A stretch of DNA of 64,000 nucleotides. It comes from Scilla litardierei. Taxonomy: Eukaryota > Streptophyta > Magnoliopsida > Asparagales > Asparagaceae. The stretch lies in assembly GCA_030789695.1 (NCBI GenBank), contig CM061141.1, positions 199,691,600 through 199,755,599 on the forward strand. Direction: 5' to 3'. Positions 20,531 through 32,256 of the stretch are shown piece after piece; within the stretch, counting starts at the first letter, position 1; every line of letters begins with the position of its first letter. The notes under the pieces are model-generated. The model ran no database searches, had not been told where the DNA came from, and saw only the letters and a program-made list of their open reading frames with translations. Position numbers and translations under genes: made by a program.

Positions 20531-21278
20531 CTTATACTAAAAATAATTTTTGGCCCGAAGCCACAAAATTCTACACAAATTCGGCTTCTTCATACTTTTA
20601 AAGAAGAATTATATTTGCAAATTGAAATTTATGAGAAAAACTTTGTAAAATCAATAATTACATTTATATGTTACTCTATTTATTTAAACATCTCTCTTGC
20701 AAATTATTATGTATGGTTTACTAGAATTTTAAAAAAATATAAAATAAAAAAATATAATCATCTCAGAGATCCTGAGACCGCTCTGCCGTTAGTTAACTAA
20801 ACTAACGGTGTATGACGTTTCCACGTGGTCTACGAGATAATTATATTTTCTAGTTTACTTTTTTCATATTTTTTGTGTTTGAGATATATGCGTGGTTGTT
20901 TAATTTATGCCTGTAGCATATAAACTGCGTGGATGTTTAAAATAAGTAAAAATGTGTCTTTCGGGATCGGCCATTGCATACCTATTTACATTTCCAGCAC
21001 TTTTTCTTTTTTTTTGAGAGAATTTGTAAGTGAGTAAATTGTATATATAGCCAAGGCTCGGTGCAACAACATAAGAAGACGGATGCAGAAATAGGGACCC
21101 ATCCGGGGTTTCCAAAGTTGTATTTTTCATTCTCTTTTCTTTGGACTGTAATAGGACTTTGGACTGTTTATTATTTTGGGTATCTGGCCGATCCCCGCAT
21201 TTTTACTTATTAATTTCATTATGCATGGATTGTTGAATTTATTTTAATTCATGCTTATCTTTAAATTGCATAGATAAA

Positions 21279-22319
21279 ATGGCTAAATTGGCAAGCGTCG
21301 ATTTCGAGTTGCTCGATGCAGCTGGCAAGAATTACTTGAGCTGGCGAGTGGACATGAAGTTCCACTTGCGCTCCATGGCGCTCCTGCACTCCATCCTGGC
21401 CCCCGCAGTGGCCCAATCATCGGCTCCCGCAGCATCTGATGCATCTGCTAGCAAAGCCCCAGAAGCGGCCCCTTCAGCTGGCAGTACCTCTACCACTGTC
21501 TCTGACATAGATAAGGCGAAAGCCATTATCTATATCAGACGACACATAGATCGGACCCTGAAGGCCGAATACTTGACGGTAGAGGACCCTCTGGAGTTAT
21601 GGACAGCGTTAGAGGCACGCTACAGACATCAAATTGATGTCATACTCCCGCGTGCCAGCTATGAGTGGGAGAACCTCCTACTTCAGGACTACAAGTCTGT
21701 TGCTGAATACAACTCAGCACTTCACAACATCACCTCACGCCTGAAGTTGTGTGGTGAAAAAGTCTCGGAGCACCGCATGTTGGAAAATACATTTACCTCG
21801 TTTCATGAGAAAGATGCTATCCTCATGCAGCAGTATCGTGAACGCAATTTTACGAAGTTCACTGACCTGCTCTCTTGCCTCCTGAGGGCAGAGCAGAATA
21901 GAGACCTTTTACTGGCCACTCATAACCAGCGCCCGGCAGGCTCAGCTCCTATTCCCGAAGCCCACAGTGTTCACCCCCCGAAGTGGAAGAATAAGAAGAG
22001 GGGCAGAAAGAACAAAGGAAATGCCCCTATGAAACCAGCCAATGCTCCTCCCCAAAGCAAGAATAACAAAGGGAAGAAAAACTTCACTTGGATGCGTAAG
22101 AACACTGATACAGTGTCAAATCCAAAGAAGACATGGGAGGACAAATGTCATCGTTGTGGCATGACCGGACATTGGTCGAGAAACTGTCGCACACCTCGCC
22201 ACTTCCAGGAACTGTATCAGGCGAGCCAGAAGCCTCCGCCTGAAACAAACATGGCAAATGTGGAAAATCCGACGAAGTTCACTTCCAAGGATTTCGAAAA
22301 TGACGACATGCTCGATTGA
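21279..22319 (+). CDS. gag: Copia Gag (346 aa)
   Basis: The capsid-type region (about residues 1-220, with LELWTALEARY and YNSALHNITSRLKLCG) is of the kind found in plant copia Gag. A basic Lys-rich stretch follows (about 235-275), then one CX2CX4HX4C knuckle, CHRCGMTGHWSRNC, at about 290-303. It starts at the first good ATG and ends with its own stop; Pol starts 136 bases later in the same frame. Ala/Ser-rich residues 48-75 are unusual. The ORF is intact although Pol is not. Confidence 0.9.
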   Translation: MAKLASVDFELLDAAGKNYLSWRVDMKFHLRSMALLHSILAPAVAQSSAPAASDASASKAPEAAPSAGSTSTTVSDIDKAKAIIYIRRHIDRTLKAEYLTVEDPLELWTALEARYRHQIDVILPRASYEWENLLLQDYKSVAEYNSALHNITSRLKLCGEKVSEHRMLENTFTSFHEKDAILMQQYRERNFTKFTDLLSCLLRAEQNRDLLLATHNQRPAGSAPIPEAHSVHPPKWKNKKRGRKNKGNAPMKPANAPPQSKNNKGKKNFTWMRKNTDTVSNPKKTWEDKCHRCGMTGHWSRNCRTPRHFQELYQASQKPPPETNMANVENPTKFTSKDFENDDMLD

Positions 22320-22347
22320 GCCTCATCTTTATCTATGCTTTTCAAAG

Positions 22348-22432
22348 AATAAATTGTAGCTTCATCTCTAGTATGCTTAATAAAGACGATCTTTTATTTT
22401 GAATGTATGCATTTTACATTTCCATCAATAAA
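22348..22432 (+). terminator. Three AATAAA signals between copia gag and pol
   Basis: AATAAA occurs at 22348, 22379 and 22427 in the short spacer after the gag stop. An acceptor-like TTTTGCTTATATAG precedes the pol ATG. Early polyadenylation here would yield a gag-only RNA. This is inference from position. Confidence 0.4.
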
Positions 22433-22454
22433 TTATCGTTTTTTGCTTATATAG

Positions 22455-25400
22455 ATGATGTATGAGTGCCTAGTGGACAGTGCCTCGACGCACACTATCC
22501 TTCGCGATGAATGCTATTTCAATAGCATAAGTAAATATGACGGTCCTGTCATTACAATTTCAGGACTGTCCAAAATAATCGAAGGATCTGGTGATGCAAT
22601 ATTATTGCTCCCAAATAACACAAGACTAAAAATCAATAATGCACTATTTTCTCCAAGATCAAATAGAAATCTCATAAGTTTCAAGGACATCCGTTTAAAC
22701 GGATTTCACTTAGAAACTAGAGATGAAAATAAGGTTGAATACCTGTATGTCACTCTTCGTAAAGATGGCCAGAAGACCATCTGCGAAATATTTAAGGGAC
22801 TCCCGTCGGGTCTCTACCAAACATACATTCAACCAGTTGAAGCCAATATGACTAAGCACCAGACGTGCCAGCCAATGCCACCATTTCAACTATGGCATAA
22901 CAGACTTGGTCACCCTGGATCCATTCTGATGCGACGCATCTTATCTGAATCCCGCGGACATGATTTGAAGAACCAGAAGATTATTCAGAAAGGTGAATTT
23001 CCTTGTCCCCCTTGTTTCAAGGGGAAACTAATAACGAGACCATCGCCCCTAAAAGTGGGTTTAGAGTCTCCTGGCTTCCTTGAGAGGATACATGGTGACA
23101 TTTGCGGGCCTATTCACCCCGCAAGTGACCCATTTCGGTACTTCATGGTACTAATAGATGCATCCAAAAAATGGTCTTATGTGTGCCTCTTGTCCACCCG
23201 TAACCTAGCTTTTCCAAAGCGGTTGGCACAGATAATTAGGTTACGTGCTCATTTCCCCGATAACCATATCAAGAAACTACGTCTTGATAATGCGGGCGAA
23301 TTCACATCTCAAGTCTTCGAAGACTATTGCCAGGCAACGGGTATAGAAGTTGAACATCCAGTAGCTCATGTTCACACCCAGAATGGATTAGCAGAGTCTC
23401 TTATAAAGAGACTCCAATGGATTGCACGTCCATTGCTTATGCAATCCCAATTGCCGGTGGATGCTTGGGGGCATGCTATTCTGCATGCTGCATCTCTTAT
23501 CAGGATACGCCCCTCTGGAGGCAATACATTATCCCCGATACAACTAGCATACGGCTTAACTCCAGATATATCTCATTTGAGAATATTTGGTTGTGCGGTC
23601 TATGTTCCAATAGCACCACCTCAGATGACCAAAATGGGTCCTCAACGTCGTCTAGGAATCTATATTGGATTTGATTCACCCTCGATTATTAGATACCTAG
23701 AACCCCTAACGGGGGACGCATTTAAGGCACGTCTTGCTGATTGTGAATTCGATGAGAAAACTTTTCCAAAGTCGGGCAAACATTCCAAGAAGCCTGATGC
23801 TTCGGAGACCATTAATTGGGAAAATAAGTCTTTGTCCTTTTATGATCCGCATACAAATCTGTGTGAAGATGAGTTCCTGAAGATCCTTCACATCCAGAAT
23901 ACAGTACACCAATTGCCGGATAAATTCACGGACAGCCAGAAGATTGTCCGTTCACACGTCCCTGCTGCTAACACTCCAGCTAGGATTGACATCCCTATAA
24001 ATGGATGCAATCCACCCGCAGCAGAAATGGATGTACCTCAATTTAAAAGAGGACGGCCACCAGGTTCAAAAGATAAAGTTCCTCGAAAGAGAAAGATTCC
24101 TGGTGAAAATAAGATTATCCCTCCACAGGATACTGAGCTTAGGACAGCTACCTCTCCCCTCCTAATTTCCCCCGCAGAGGAAACATTATGAGAAACATCA
24201 TTAAACTTTGTACGTACTGGGGAGGTACTGGACCGACATAGCACAGTCGTCGACGACGATTTTGCGTTCACTATTGCCGTTCACGTCGCTGAATACGACG
24301 ATAACGTCGAACCACTTTCTCTAGCGGATTGTAAACGCAGAGATGATTGGCCAAAGTGGGACAAGGCGATAAGAGTAGAGATGGACTCACTCTCGAAACG
24401 CAAAGTCTTTGGACCTGTAGTCCAAACACCAGTAGGTGTTAGACCTGTGGGATATAAGTGGGTTTTCATTAGAAAAAGAAATGAAGAAAATCTGATCGTC
24501 CGCTACAAGGCGCGTCTTGTAGCAAAGGGTTTTTCCCAGAGACCGGGTATCGATTATGAAGATACATACTCCCCGGTAATGGTCGCTAATACATTCAGAT
24601 TCTTAATAAGCCTATCATCTCTGGCAAGCCTAGAAATGCAGCTCATGGACGTTGTGACTGCATATCTTTATGGTGATTTAGATAAAAAGATCTATATGAA
24701 ACTACCAGATGGGTTTAACTTACCCACAGAGATGAAAGAGATACCTCGGGACGTATTCTCTGTTAGACTACATAGATCCTTGTATGGACTAAAACAGTCG
24801 GGCAAAATGTGGTATAACAGACTAAGTGATTTCCTTACACAGCAAGGATTCACTAATAACGAAGTCTGCCCGTGCATCTTTATCAAAAGAACGTGAAGAG
24901 GATTCGTCATCATAGCAGTTTACGTTGATGACTTAAATCTCATAGGCTCTCCAGTAGAGATTAATGAGATATCTGCAAGGCTAAAGCACACTTTGAAATG
25001 AAAGACCTAGGCAGAACGAAGTATTGCCTTAGCTTGCAGATTGAACACCTATAAGGTGGAATCCTTCTACATCAATCTAATTATACCAGGAAGCTTTTAA
25101 ATAAGTTCCAAATGGATAAATGTCATCCTTTATGTACCCCTATGGTCGTGAGATCATTAGACGTACAAAAGGACCCCTTCCGGCCTCTGGAAGAGGGGGA
25201 GGAGATACTGGGTCCAGAAGTACCCTATCTAAGTGCCATTGGTGCACTTCTCTATCTGGCTAACTGCACGCGTCCCGATATAGCGTTTGCAGTCAATCTC
25301 CTAGCCAGACACAGTGCAGCGCCTACAAAGCGCCACTGGAATGGAGTAAAGCATCTTCTGCGATACCTCCAGGGTTCCGTAGACCTTGGACTTTACTACC

Positions 25401-25924
25401 AGAGAGGTGCCTCCTCCCAGTTACTTGGTTATGCCGATGCAGGCTATCTTTCAGATCCGCATACGGCAAAATCACAGACTGGTTTTGTTTTTACCTACGG
25501 AGGAACTGATATCTCCTGGAGATCGGTAAAACAAACCACTACTGCTACATCTTCCAACCATGCAGAGCTCATCGCGATCCATGAAGCGAGCAGAGAATGT
25601 TTTTGGCTACGCTCCGTCGTCTAACACATCCTCCAATCCACTGGCCTGAAGACCGGTGATCTGGAGACTACTGCCCTATTCGAAGACAACGCCGCGTGCA
25701 TTGCTCAGCTTCAGAAGGGCTACATCAAAGGCGACAGGACAAAGCACATTTCTCCCAAGTTTTTCTGGATGCACGAGCAGAAGAACGACAAGCAGATTGA
25801 AGTTTGACAGATCCAGTCATGCAACAACTTAGCTGATCTTTTTACTAAGGCATTGCCTAAATGTACTTTTGTAAAGCTTGTAAAGAACATTGGTATGCAA
25901 CAGTTGAAAGACCTGCAAGCCTGA
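22455..25924 (+). pseudogene. pol: Copia Pol: protease-integrase-RT-RNase H, broken
   Basis: The protease motif LVDSASTHTI opens the ORF. A pre-integrase zinc finger follows (WHNRLGHPG ... CPPCFKGK). The integrase core has Asp in HGDICGP, Asp in RLDNAGEF and Glu in GLAES. RT has YVDD at 24921-24932, and RNase H includes LLGYADAGYLSD. The integrase-before-RT order is diagnostic for Ty1/copia. An in-frame TGA at 24189-24191 falls between integrase and RT, and another at 24894-24896 just before YVDD. The frame shifts near 24985, and more stops lie at about 25057 and 25622. Nothing active could be made from this copy. Confidence 0.92.
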
Positions 25925-26098
25925 AGCTTGTACGGATCAGGGGGAGTAACCTGTGGGTTGCACTCTTTTTCCTTAAGCTGTTGGGTTTTCCCACTGCGTT
26001 TTCCACAGCTAAGGTTTTAACGAGGCAAACACACTTACTCTGGATCCAGAAGTATCCACCCCTTGCCTCAGTAGCTGAGACCGAAGTGATGAATGCGT

Positions 26099-26107
26099 AA
26101 GGGGGAG
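26099..26107 (+). promoter_or_regulatory. Copia polypurine tract
   Basis: AAGGGGGAG abuts the 3' LTR, as in many plant copia elements. Confidence 0.8.
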
Positions 26108-26324
26108 CGTTATGAATGAGGGAGGCCTTTGGCCTCCCCTCCTTCATTACTCATTCATTAGGTCCCCCATTACTTAGAGTAATGGGGACCCTTGGTCTAC
26201 TAGAGGCTATTAGCCTCCCCACTATAAGATTAATAAATAGATCACCATGGCTCTTAGCTATGGTTACTCATTCCTAGCAATGAAATTGTATTTCTCTCTC
26301 TCTTGAGTTCATTATCATCCAACA
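26108..26324 (+). repeat. Copia 3' LTR
   Basis: It is 217 bp; its first base is C where the 5' LTR has T, so the TG end has mutated. It ends ATCATCCAACA. Confidence 0.92.
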
Positions 26325-27395
26325 ATTCTATATATGACAGGATTTAAATCCCATTTCAAATTTCCTCCAATGTATATGCCATTTGTATTCATTGTGTTAA
26401 TAAAGTGAAATGCCATTTTTAGCTATAGAATGCAATGACTATTTTGGTGCTTATAATCAAAGTGTAGAAATTTTTTAATTTGTCTGGCTATATCATGCCA
26501 TATACACAGAATCCTGTCATATACACACTCTAATCAAGTGAAATGGCCATTTTTATTCACTTTGTTAACCAAGTAAAATACTTTGATAAATTTCAGTTTA
26601 CGGTGTAGAAGCTTGCGATGTTATACATTAATAATTTTCTGTTTGAAGTGTATTTGGGATTCATGGTTGTAGGAGCTTGAATTTTATTTTGGGATTCAAC
26701 AGCAAAAGCTAGGTAGGTCAAGTGAAATGGGTTTCAAATTCCAATCATATATACTATGTTTTAGTTTAAAAGTGAAACCTGAAAAATGCCATTGTGTCAT
26801 ATACACACTAAATTAAAATGGATTTTTTTTTTCACTATTTAAAATGCCATTGAGTATATAACAGGATTTCAATCTCATTTCAAATTCCATCCAGTGTGTA
26901 TATGCCATTTGCATTCGTTGTGCTAATCAAGTGAAATTCCATTTTAAGCTGTAGAATGCTATGGCTATTTTGGTGGGTATAATCAAAGTGTAGAAATTTT
27001 TTTATTTGTCTGGTTATCTCCTGCCATATACACAAAATCCTGTCATATACGCTCCAATCAAGTTAAATGGCCATTTTTATTCACTTTGTTAATCAAGTGA
27101 AATGCTTTGATAAATTTCATTTTGCGATGTAGAAGCTTGTAATGTATATGCATTAATAAATTTCAGTTTTCATTGTATTTGGGATTCACCATTGTAGAAG
27201 CTTGCAGTGTAGAAGCTTGAATTGTATTATGGGATTCAACAGCAAAAGCTAGGTAAGTCAAGTGAAATGGGATTCAAATTCCTGACATATACACCGTGTT
27301 TTAGTTTAAAAGTGAAACCTGAAAAAAATGACATAGTGTCATATACATGCTAAATTAAAATGGAATATTTTTCACTGTTTAAAATGCCATTGTAA
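26325..27395 (+). repeat. ~540-bp tandem array inside H1, right part
   Basis: It continues the array interrupted at 19256. Anchors are at 26701 and 27241. It fades into unique sequence near 27395. Confidence 0.85.
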
Positions 27396-29841
27396 TACAT
27401 TCAAATTCCTGCTAGGAAGATTTTATTCTCACTTTTTTCTTTCTTAAACCCGAGTGAGGAAATTAATGGGTGCTGTCTTTAACATCTATAATTGGGAACT
27501 CTAAGAACCCATTGAAGCATTGTCCATTTTGACTGGGAGCTTAATATCGATGTTATGTCTGAAACTCGATGGCATTCAGATAACCCTCTATTCCAAAGTG
27601 AAAGGTATTATCGTCTACAGATTCCTAAATCTTCATTTGTTAATTTTTTCAAAAGAAATACTTGGAAAGAAAAAAATCCAGTTATGGTTTGTCCTGTTTG
27701 TAGAGTTCGGGTGGACGCGAGAGTTGGCGAAGAATGTTCTATCATTGAACATCAAAAGACCTTCAATCTAAAGATGTATGCGATTATTATCTCCTGCAAA
27801 GTTGCAACAAACACGTGTGGCAAATTTCCCCCGTTTTTATTGTCAGTAAATATCATGCATTCATATGAATGTGTCAATGGGAGTCTAGAGTTTTTATACG
27901 ATCTAATAACCAGCCTTATCTTTGCAACAATCAGGAGAATTAAAAGCAAAGATTGAATAACTAAATGTAACCAACATCATTAAGTTCGTTATGAAATTCA
28001 TAATTTATTTTGACAATGCTTCAATATGTCTGTTACATTTAGTAATTCAATGTATCAAAATTGGACATAGAGCACATGATAACATCAGGAAATTGATGAG
28101 ATAAATCAAAACACCAGGTTAATCTTACTAGGTTCCCCTCTGACATATGCATTGATTGGCATACTAGGCTGCATCACCAGTATGGTGTAATATGAAAAGT
28201 TAAATTCCTTTAACATTTACAAAATAAGTTCTTCTCCTTATTACTATATGTTTTCTGTTCTTAATGAGATGAAGTTCTACTTCATATTTAGAAATGTACA
28301 TCAACCACTGCAAGCATCTCAAAGGGGAAATTCGAGTTCCTATTGAATCCCACTAACCATGCAAACCTTTATTTAGCAGTCGTGAAATACTCAAACTGTG
28401 ACAGGATTACAAAATGGCTCCTTATCACATATGCACCAATAGCTGTGTAATTATTACAATGTGTCTCCCAGACTGTTTAATTATATGTCTCCACCTTTTG
28501 CATGTTGTGTAATTTTATGCATGGCTTTTTCACTAGGTGAAAGACAAGCACCATGCATCCTTCTCTTTTTGGATCAGAGGGTGCAAGCAAGAATGTGGCT
28601 TGCGATTAGCAGCTGTAGTTGGGGTTTAATCTTTTTTTTCATTTTTAACTTTTGTTTTTATTTTCTTTTATGTGAAGGGTAGCAGCTAGCATTTAATTAT
28701 ACGGTTTTTTGATGTAATACAGTGGATGATTGGATGGAAAAAGCTTTTAATGAGAAGTAATGAATATTCAGAGCCATTCTTTTATGGAGTTTTTATTTAG
28801 TTAAACAGATATTTTCACATAGTTCAATTTTTTATCTATTATGAACTCAAATGTTTATCATTCATTATTCTCCTAATAACTGGACTTTGACTTCATAAAT
28901 GAAGGACTGCTGTAGTTTGCAAATTTTTATAAAATTATGTCCTCATAAGCATGGCACAGTTTTAAAGGAGAAACTAGAATAATTTTATTAAGAATCAAGG
29001 GTAACCAAGTAGCCTTGACATTGTCCCAAGACATAAGAACATTACCACCCGAGACAACCATAACAAGAGATTTAAATAGTATGAAAGCATGAATATAAAT
29101 TAATGAATATTAGGAACATGCAAGCATGATAGGATATTAACAAGAGATCGGATTGATTGTTGTATTACAAGTGTGAATGAATTCAACAAAATGAGGGAAT
29201 ATGTGGGGTCTGATAGATTGATATGGGTAATAGCAACCATTCAGTATGTCCGGATAGATTGATGTGTGAAAACAAAATGGATGAACTAATTCTATTTCGG
29301 TGTCATGTGCATTAAAATTTTTGATGGTAGGCTCTGTATCGGAACTAATTGGATGATTGATCATTAATAATGGACTATACGTGCCTAGGCTAGATGACCC
29401 ATCGTCACACACCTTCGAGCGTTGTTCAACGGACACATTTAAGACACACGGGCCATGTGGGTACGTGATCTACTACCTGTACTTGCGTCGATATGGATGG
29501 GTCAGTCTGTGTCTTACTTTAACACTACTCCTTTGATTGTAATATGGTATGACTTATATTCGTACCCCAAATTCACAGCTGTCGCCAATGCAATCGAGGC
29601 CATTTGCAGCGGTCTCTTCTAGCAGATGTAGAGCAGAATCAGTGGGTACGTCCATATATTGTTCTTTAATTATTGTTGTTTGTCTAAAATTAGGGGATCC
29701 ATGATTTTAATTGTTGAATAAATAAATTTGGAGTTACTAAATTTTTTGAGAAACTAAGTTATTTAGAATGAACTAAATTTACTGTGATGAGCAAAATTTA
29801 CACTGAAACTAAGCTTTTGAAGGGGGGATATCTTAAATGAA
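27396..29841 (+). other. H1 right part, no recognised gene
   Basis: Mostly AT-rich. A 133-codon open frame (27555-27956) contains CPVCRVRVDARVGEEC, a Cys-pair pattern, but no family is recognised and the codons look unconstrained. It may be captured sequence. Other ORFs are short. Confidence 0.4.
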
Positions 29842-29871
29842 CCGTGCCCTATGGGCACGGGTTATGACTAG
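29842..29871 (+). terminator. Helitron H1 3' hairpin and CTAG end
   Basis: CCGTGCCC / GGGCACGG stem with TAT loop, then GTTATGA and CTAG. The next base is T, inside a TA tract that belongs to element A. Confidence 0.85.
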
Positions 29872-30772
29872 TATATATATATATATATCGTGTACTTCAT
29901 TTCGCATGTGTCGGGATTCCACAATTAAGGACTAGGATAACCCATTTAGCCCATGCTCTATTTAGCGAGAATAGTTTCCTTTGCCCAAGTGTTTAGATTC
30001 CGACTACTTTTTTTTTGTTTTACTTGGTGCAAATCCCCTCGTCGTGTACCGTTCTCCCACTTGGGAGAGTACACATGTAAATATCCCAATTCCCAAAAAT
30101 TCAAAAAAAAGGAGAAAAGAAAAGAAAAACCCAAAAAGATGAGAAATGAAAAGAAAAGAAAAAAAATACAAATACCCAAAACCCAAAAAAATTCCAGTGT
30201 GAATATTTTCCTACTTGCCGTGAATAAGGGGAAGGCGAGAATTTGCACCGAGTGTTCTACTCCACATCTTCTCAACCTCCATCGTTTTCGAAAACACTTG
30301 TCATAGGGACCTTCTAGCGATTACCTAGGCTATAGTATGGTGATTTCCTAGTCCCTAGCTGTGGAGTCCCCGATGCATGATACGCTTCTATTCTTATACT
30401 CTTCTCATGCATGCTTGAGCTAATAGTCACCGCAATTTCAAATTGAATCGATATTTGGGTCTTTCTTTGGGTATGTGTATATGGAGCTTTATTGCATAAT
30501 GTAGATAGTGATACCGTTTGCTAGCACACGACCACGCTCACTCGCGCTTCACCGCGTGGGCCCACGACACTTGTTTGGACTCACATTCCTTGGTTTAGTG
30601 TTGTGTTCTGTCGTATGCTTGCTTCGTGTGGCGTGTTTGATTTTGTTGGCCCTTATGGGCGATCTAGGATATAGAGTTCTCTTTTTATCTCCTTCTCTCT
30701 ATTTTCTCCCTCCGAGCTCCTACTCTCACTCGTCTTCCTCGAGGAAGAGGAATAGTTTAGCTTGGGGGATTT
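29872..30772 (+). other. Element A internal region, right of the Helitron
   Basis: It resumes homology with element C at 56085-56987 (GTCGGGATTCCACAATTAAGG, AGTGTTTAGATT and others). No ORF is credible. It ends in the polypurine tract CTTGGGGGATTT (30761-30772), which abuts the 3' LTR. Confidence 0.8.
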
Positions 30773-31016
30773 TGATGTGCGTTTATATTTCATATATTTG
30801 CGCGCGTTTTCTTCCGTGTTTCTTCGTATTTTTCGCCGTCTTTTATTTGTTTTCTTGTATTTTCTTGTTTTCTTTCACTTTTCCATGTTTTCGGTATTTT
30901 GCAGGAATTTCTAGCATTTTGGACATGAAAACGACGATATCACAAGTCCCCGGCGCAACGGGAGGAGTCACGCGTGACCCAGGGGGTCAAACGACGATGA
31001 TTGCATCATTCAGCCC

Positions 31017-31444
31017 CTCACCCGATCGGTTGAACAAAGTGAACCGATCGGATGATGCACGCGTGCACCACCCGGTCTCAGCTAGAGCTCAAGCGGATGT
31101 CACCCGACCGGTTCTCAGGCCGGTTCATTGTGGCCGTTTCTCTGTCTTTTCGAGCCAAATGCCAACCGATCGGGTGACTCTCACCCGATCGGTTCATCTG
31201 TAGCTGATTCTGAGGAGCCAAGACACGGGCATCCAACCGACCTCTTCACCCGATGGCGCCATGATCCAACCGGTCACCCCAAGAACTCAACCGACCGGTT
31301 CATCTGACCGGGTGAAGCTCCACCGTTTTCTATTTATTATTTGTAACAGATCACCCGATCGGTTGACTTGTCAACCGATCGGGTGGCGTTTTTCCTGTGG
31401 TTTTGGACCCGATCCGTTAGGGCTCGGAATGGGGGCTATAAATA
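31017..31444 (+). promoter_or_regulatory. Box array and TATA of element A LTR
   Basis: Repeated CACCCGATCGGTT / AACCGATCGGGTG boxes, many as inverted pairs. The clearest, 31165-31193, has 13-base perfect arms (ACCGATCGGGTGA) around CTC. The array ends near 31390 and TATAAATA follows at 31437-31444. Confidence 0.7.
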
Positions 31445-32256
31445 CCCAATGCTGGCCGACTTTTAGGGCATTATCTTCTTGGATCTTCTTCAGCTTTTCT
31501 AGGGCATTTTGCCCCTTTCTCTTGTTAGTCTTAGGTTAGTTTAGATGAGGTCTTTTGTTCAATAAGTCTTGTATTGGATTGACGATTCAACTCAAGATAA
31601 GTATTTTCCTTTCTTTTTCTCCATTGTTTGTATTGTGTCTATTTTGCTTCATGATGAATGTTTGTATGTCTTTTGTGTTGTTTGTTTATATGTTTTTCAT
31701 CATGGAGTAGAATTGATGAACCCTAATACGGGTTAGGGTAGGATTGATGCTTGGTTGTTTCATTTGACTTGGTTGCATGGCATGTGTTCGATGAAATACG
31801 TCAATGGGGATTTCTAGCAATCTGGGTCCAATTCGTATGGCAACACACTAGATGTGTTGGGGATTGGGGTCCGGTGTTTGTCCTGTCAATATCCGGTTCG
31901 ATGTATTGCTAGAAATCACATTTGACCTATTTGGCCATTAGGGTTACGCGGGGGTGTTTCATTGTCATTGGCGGGAGAAAGACCGCCTTTGACCGTCGGG
32001 CCAAGGGGAATAAACTTGGCGGTTGACTCCCTAGCCATAGCTCACGCCCCGAGCGTTGACATCGAGTCCTCGCGCGTGGGAGCGGCTTGGACGAAGTGTT
32101 GGGAGATATCATTGTGGCCTTAATGCTCCTGGTTGCGGAAGGTGTTAATGGACATGGGAATGCCCACCGTCCGGAACTGGGTAGGCCTAGCATGCTTGGC
32201 ACCGACCGGAATATCGGGCCATGGACGCTAGGTACCACCTTTTGGGGCAATGTCTC

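Larger units (their letters stand above)
19487..21278 (+). other. Long copia 5' leader, 1.8 kb
   Basis: This is an unusually long region between PBS and gag, with no credible ORF. It holds two GC-rich tandem repeats (entered separately) in otherwise AT-rich sequence. Confidence 0.6.
19257..26324 (+). mobile_element. Ty1/copia element, complete ends, defective
   Basis: This is a 7068-bp element with 217-bp LTRs, a copia-type PBS and PPT, and Gag then Pol in the order protease-integrase-RT-RNase H. It inserted in the 540-bp array of H1. Pol has two clear in-frame stops, a frameshift and further stops. The LTRs differ at about six sites. The 5 bases on each side (tgtca, attct) do not match, so no target duplication is evident. 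Confidence 0.93.
2748..29871 (+). mobile_element. Helitron H1, large, nested, non-autonomous
   Basis: The left end is A|TCTATTCTATAAAAC (TC at 2748). The right end is a CCGTGCCC-TAT-GGGCACGG hairpin at 29842-29860, then CTAG at 29868-29871 followed by T. These are the hallmarks of a Helitron inserted between A and T without a target duplication. The flanks rejoin in the homologous part of element C (about 56070-56110), which lacks the insertion. The small Helitron H2 has the same 3' hairpin and a related 5' end (TTTTGAAT, TTTGTCCCA). The total is about 27.1 kb; subtracting T1 (9.8 kb) and copia (7.1 kb) leaves about 10.2 kb. I saw no Rep/helicase coding sequence, so it is non-autonomous. It carries two tandem arrays and possible captured gene pieces. 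Confidence 0.8.

Noticed and set aside
27555..27956. 133-codon ORF with a CPVCRV motif
   Set aside because: The Cys pair is suggestive, but no second zinc-binding pair follows at a zinc-finger spacing, and nothing else supports a gene. It is mentioned only within the H1 interior.
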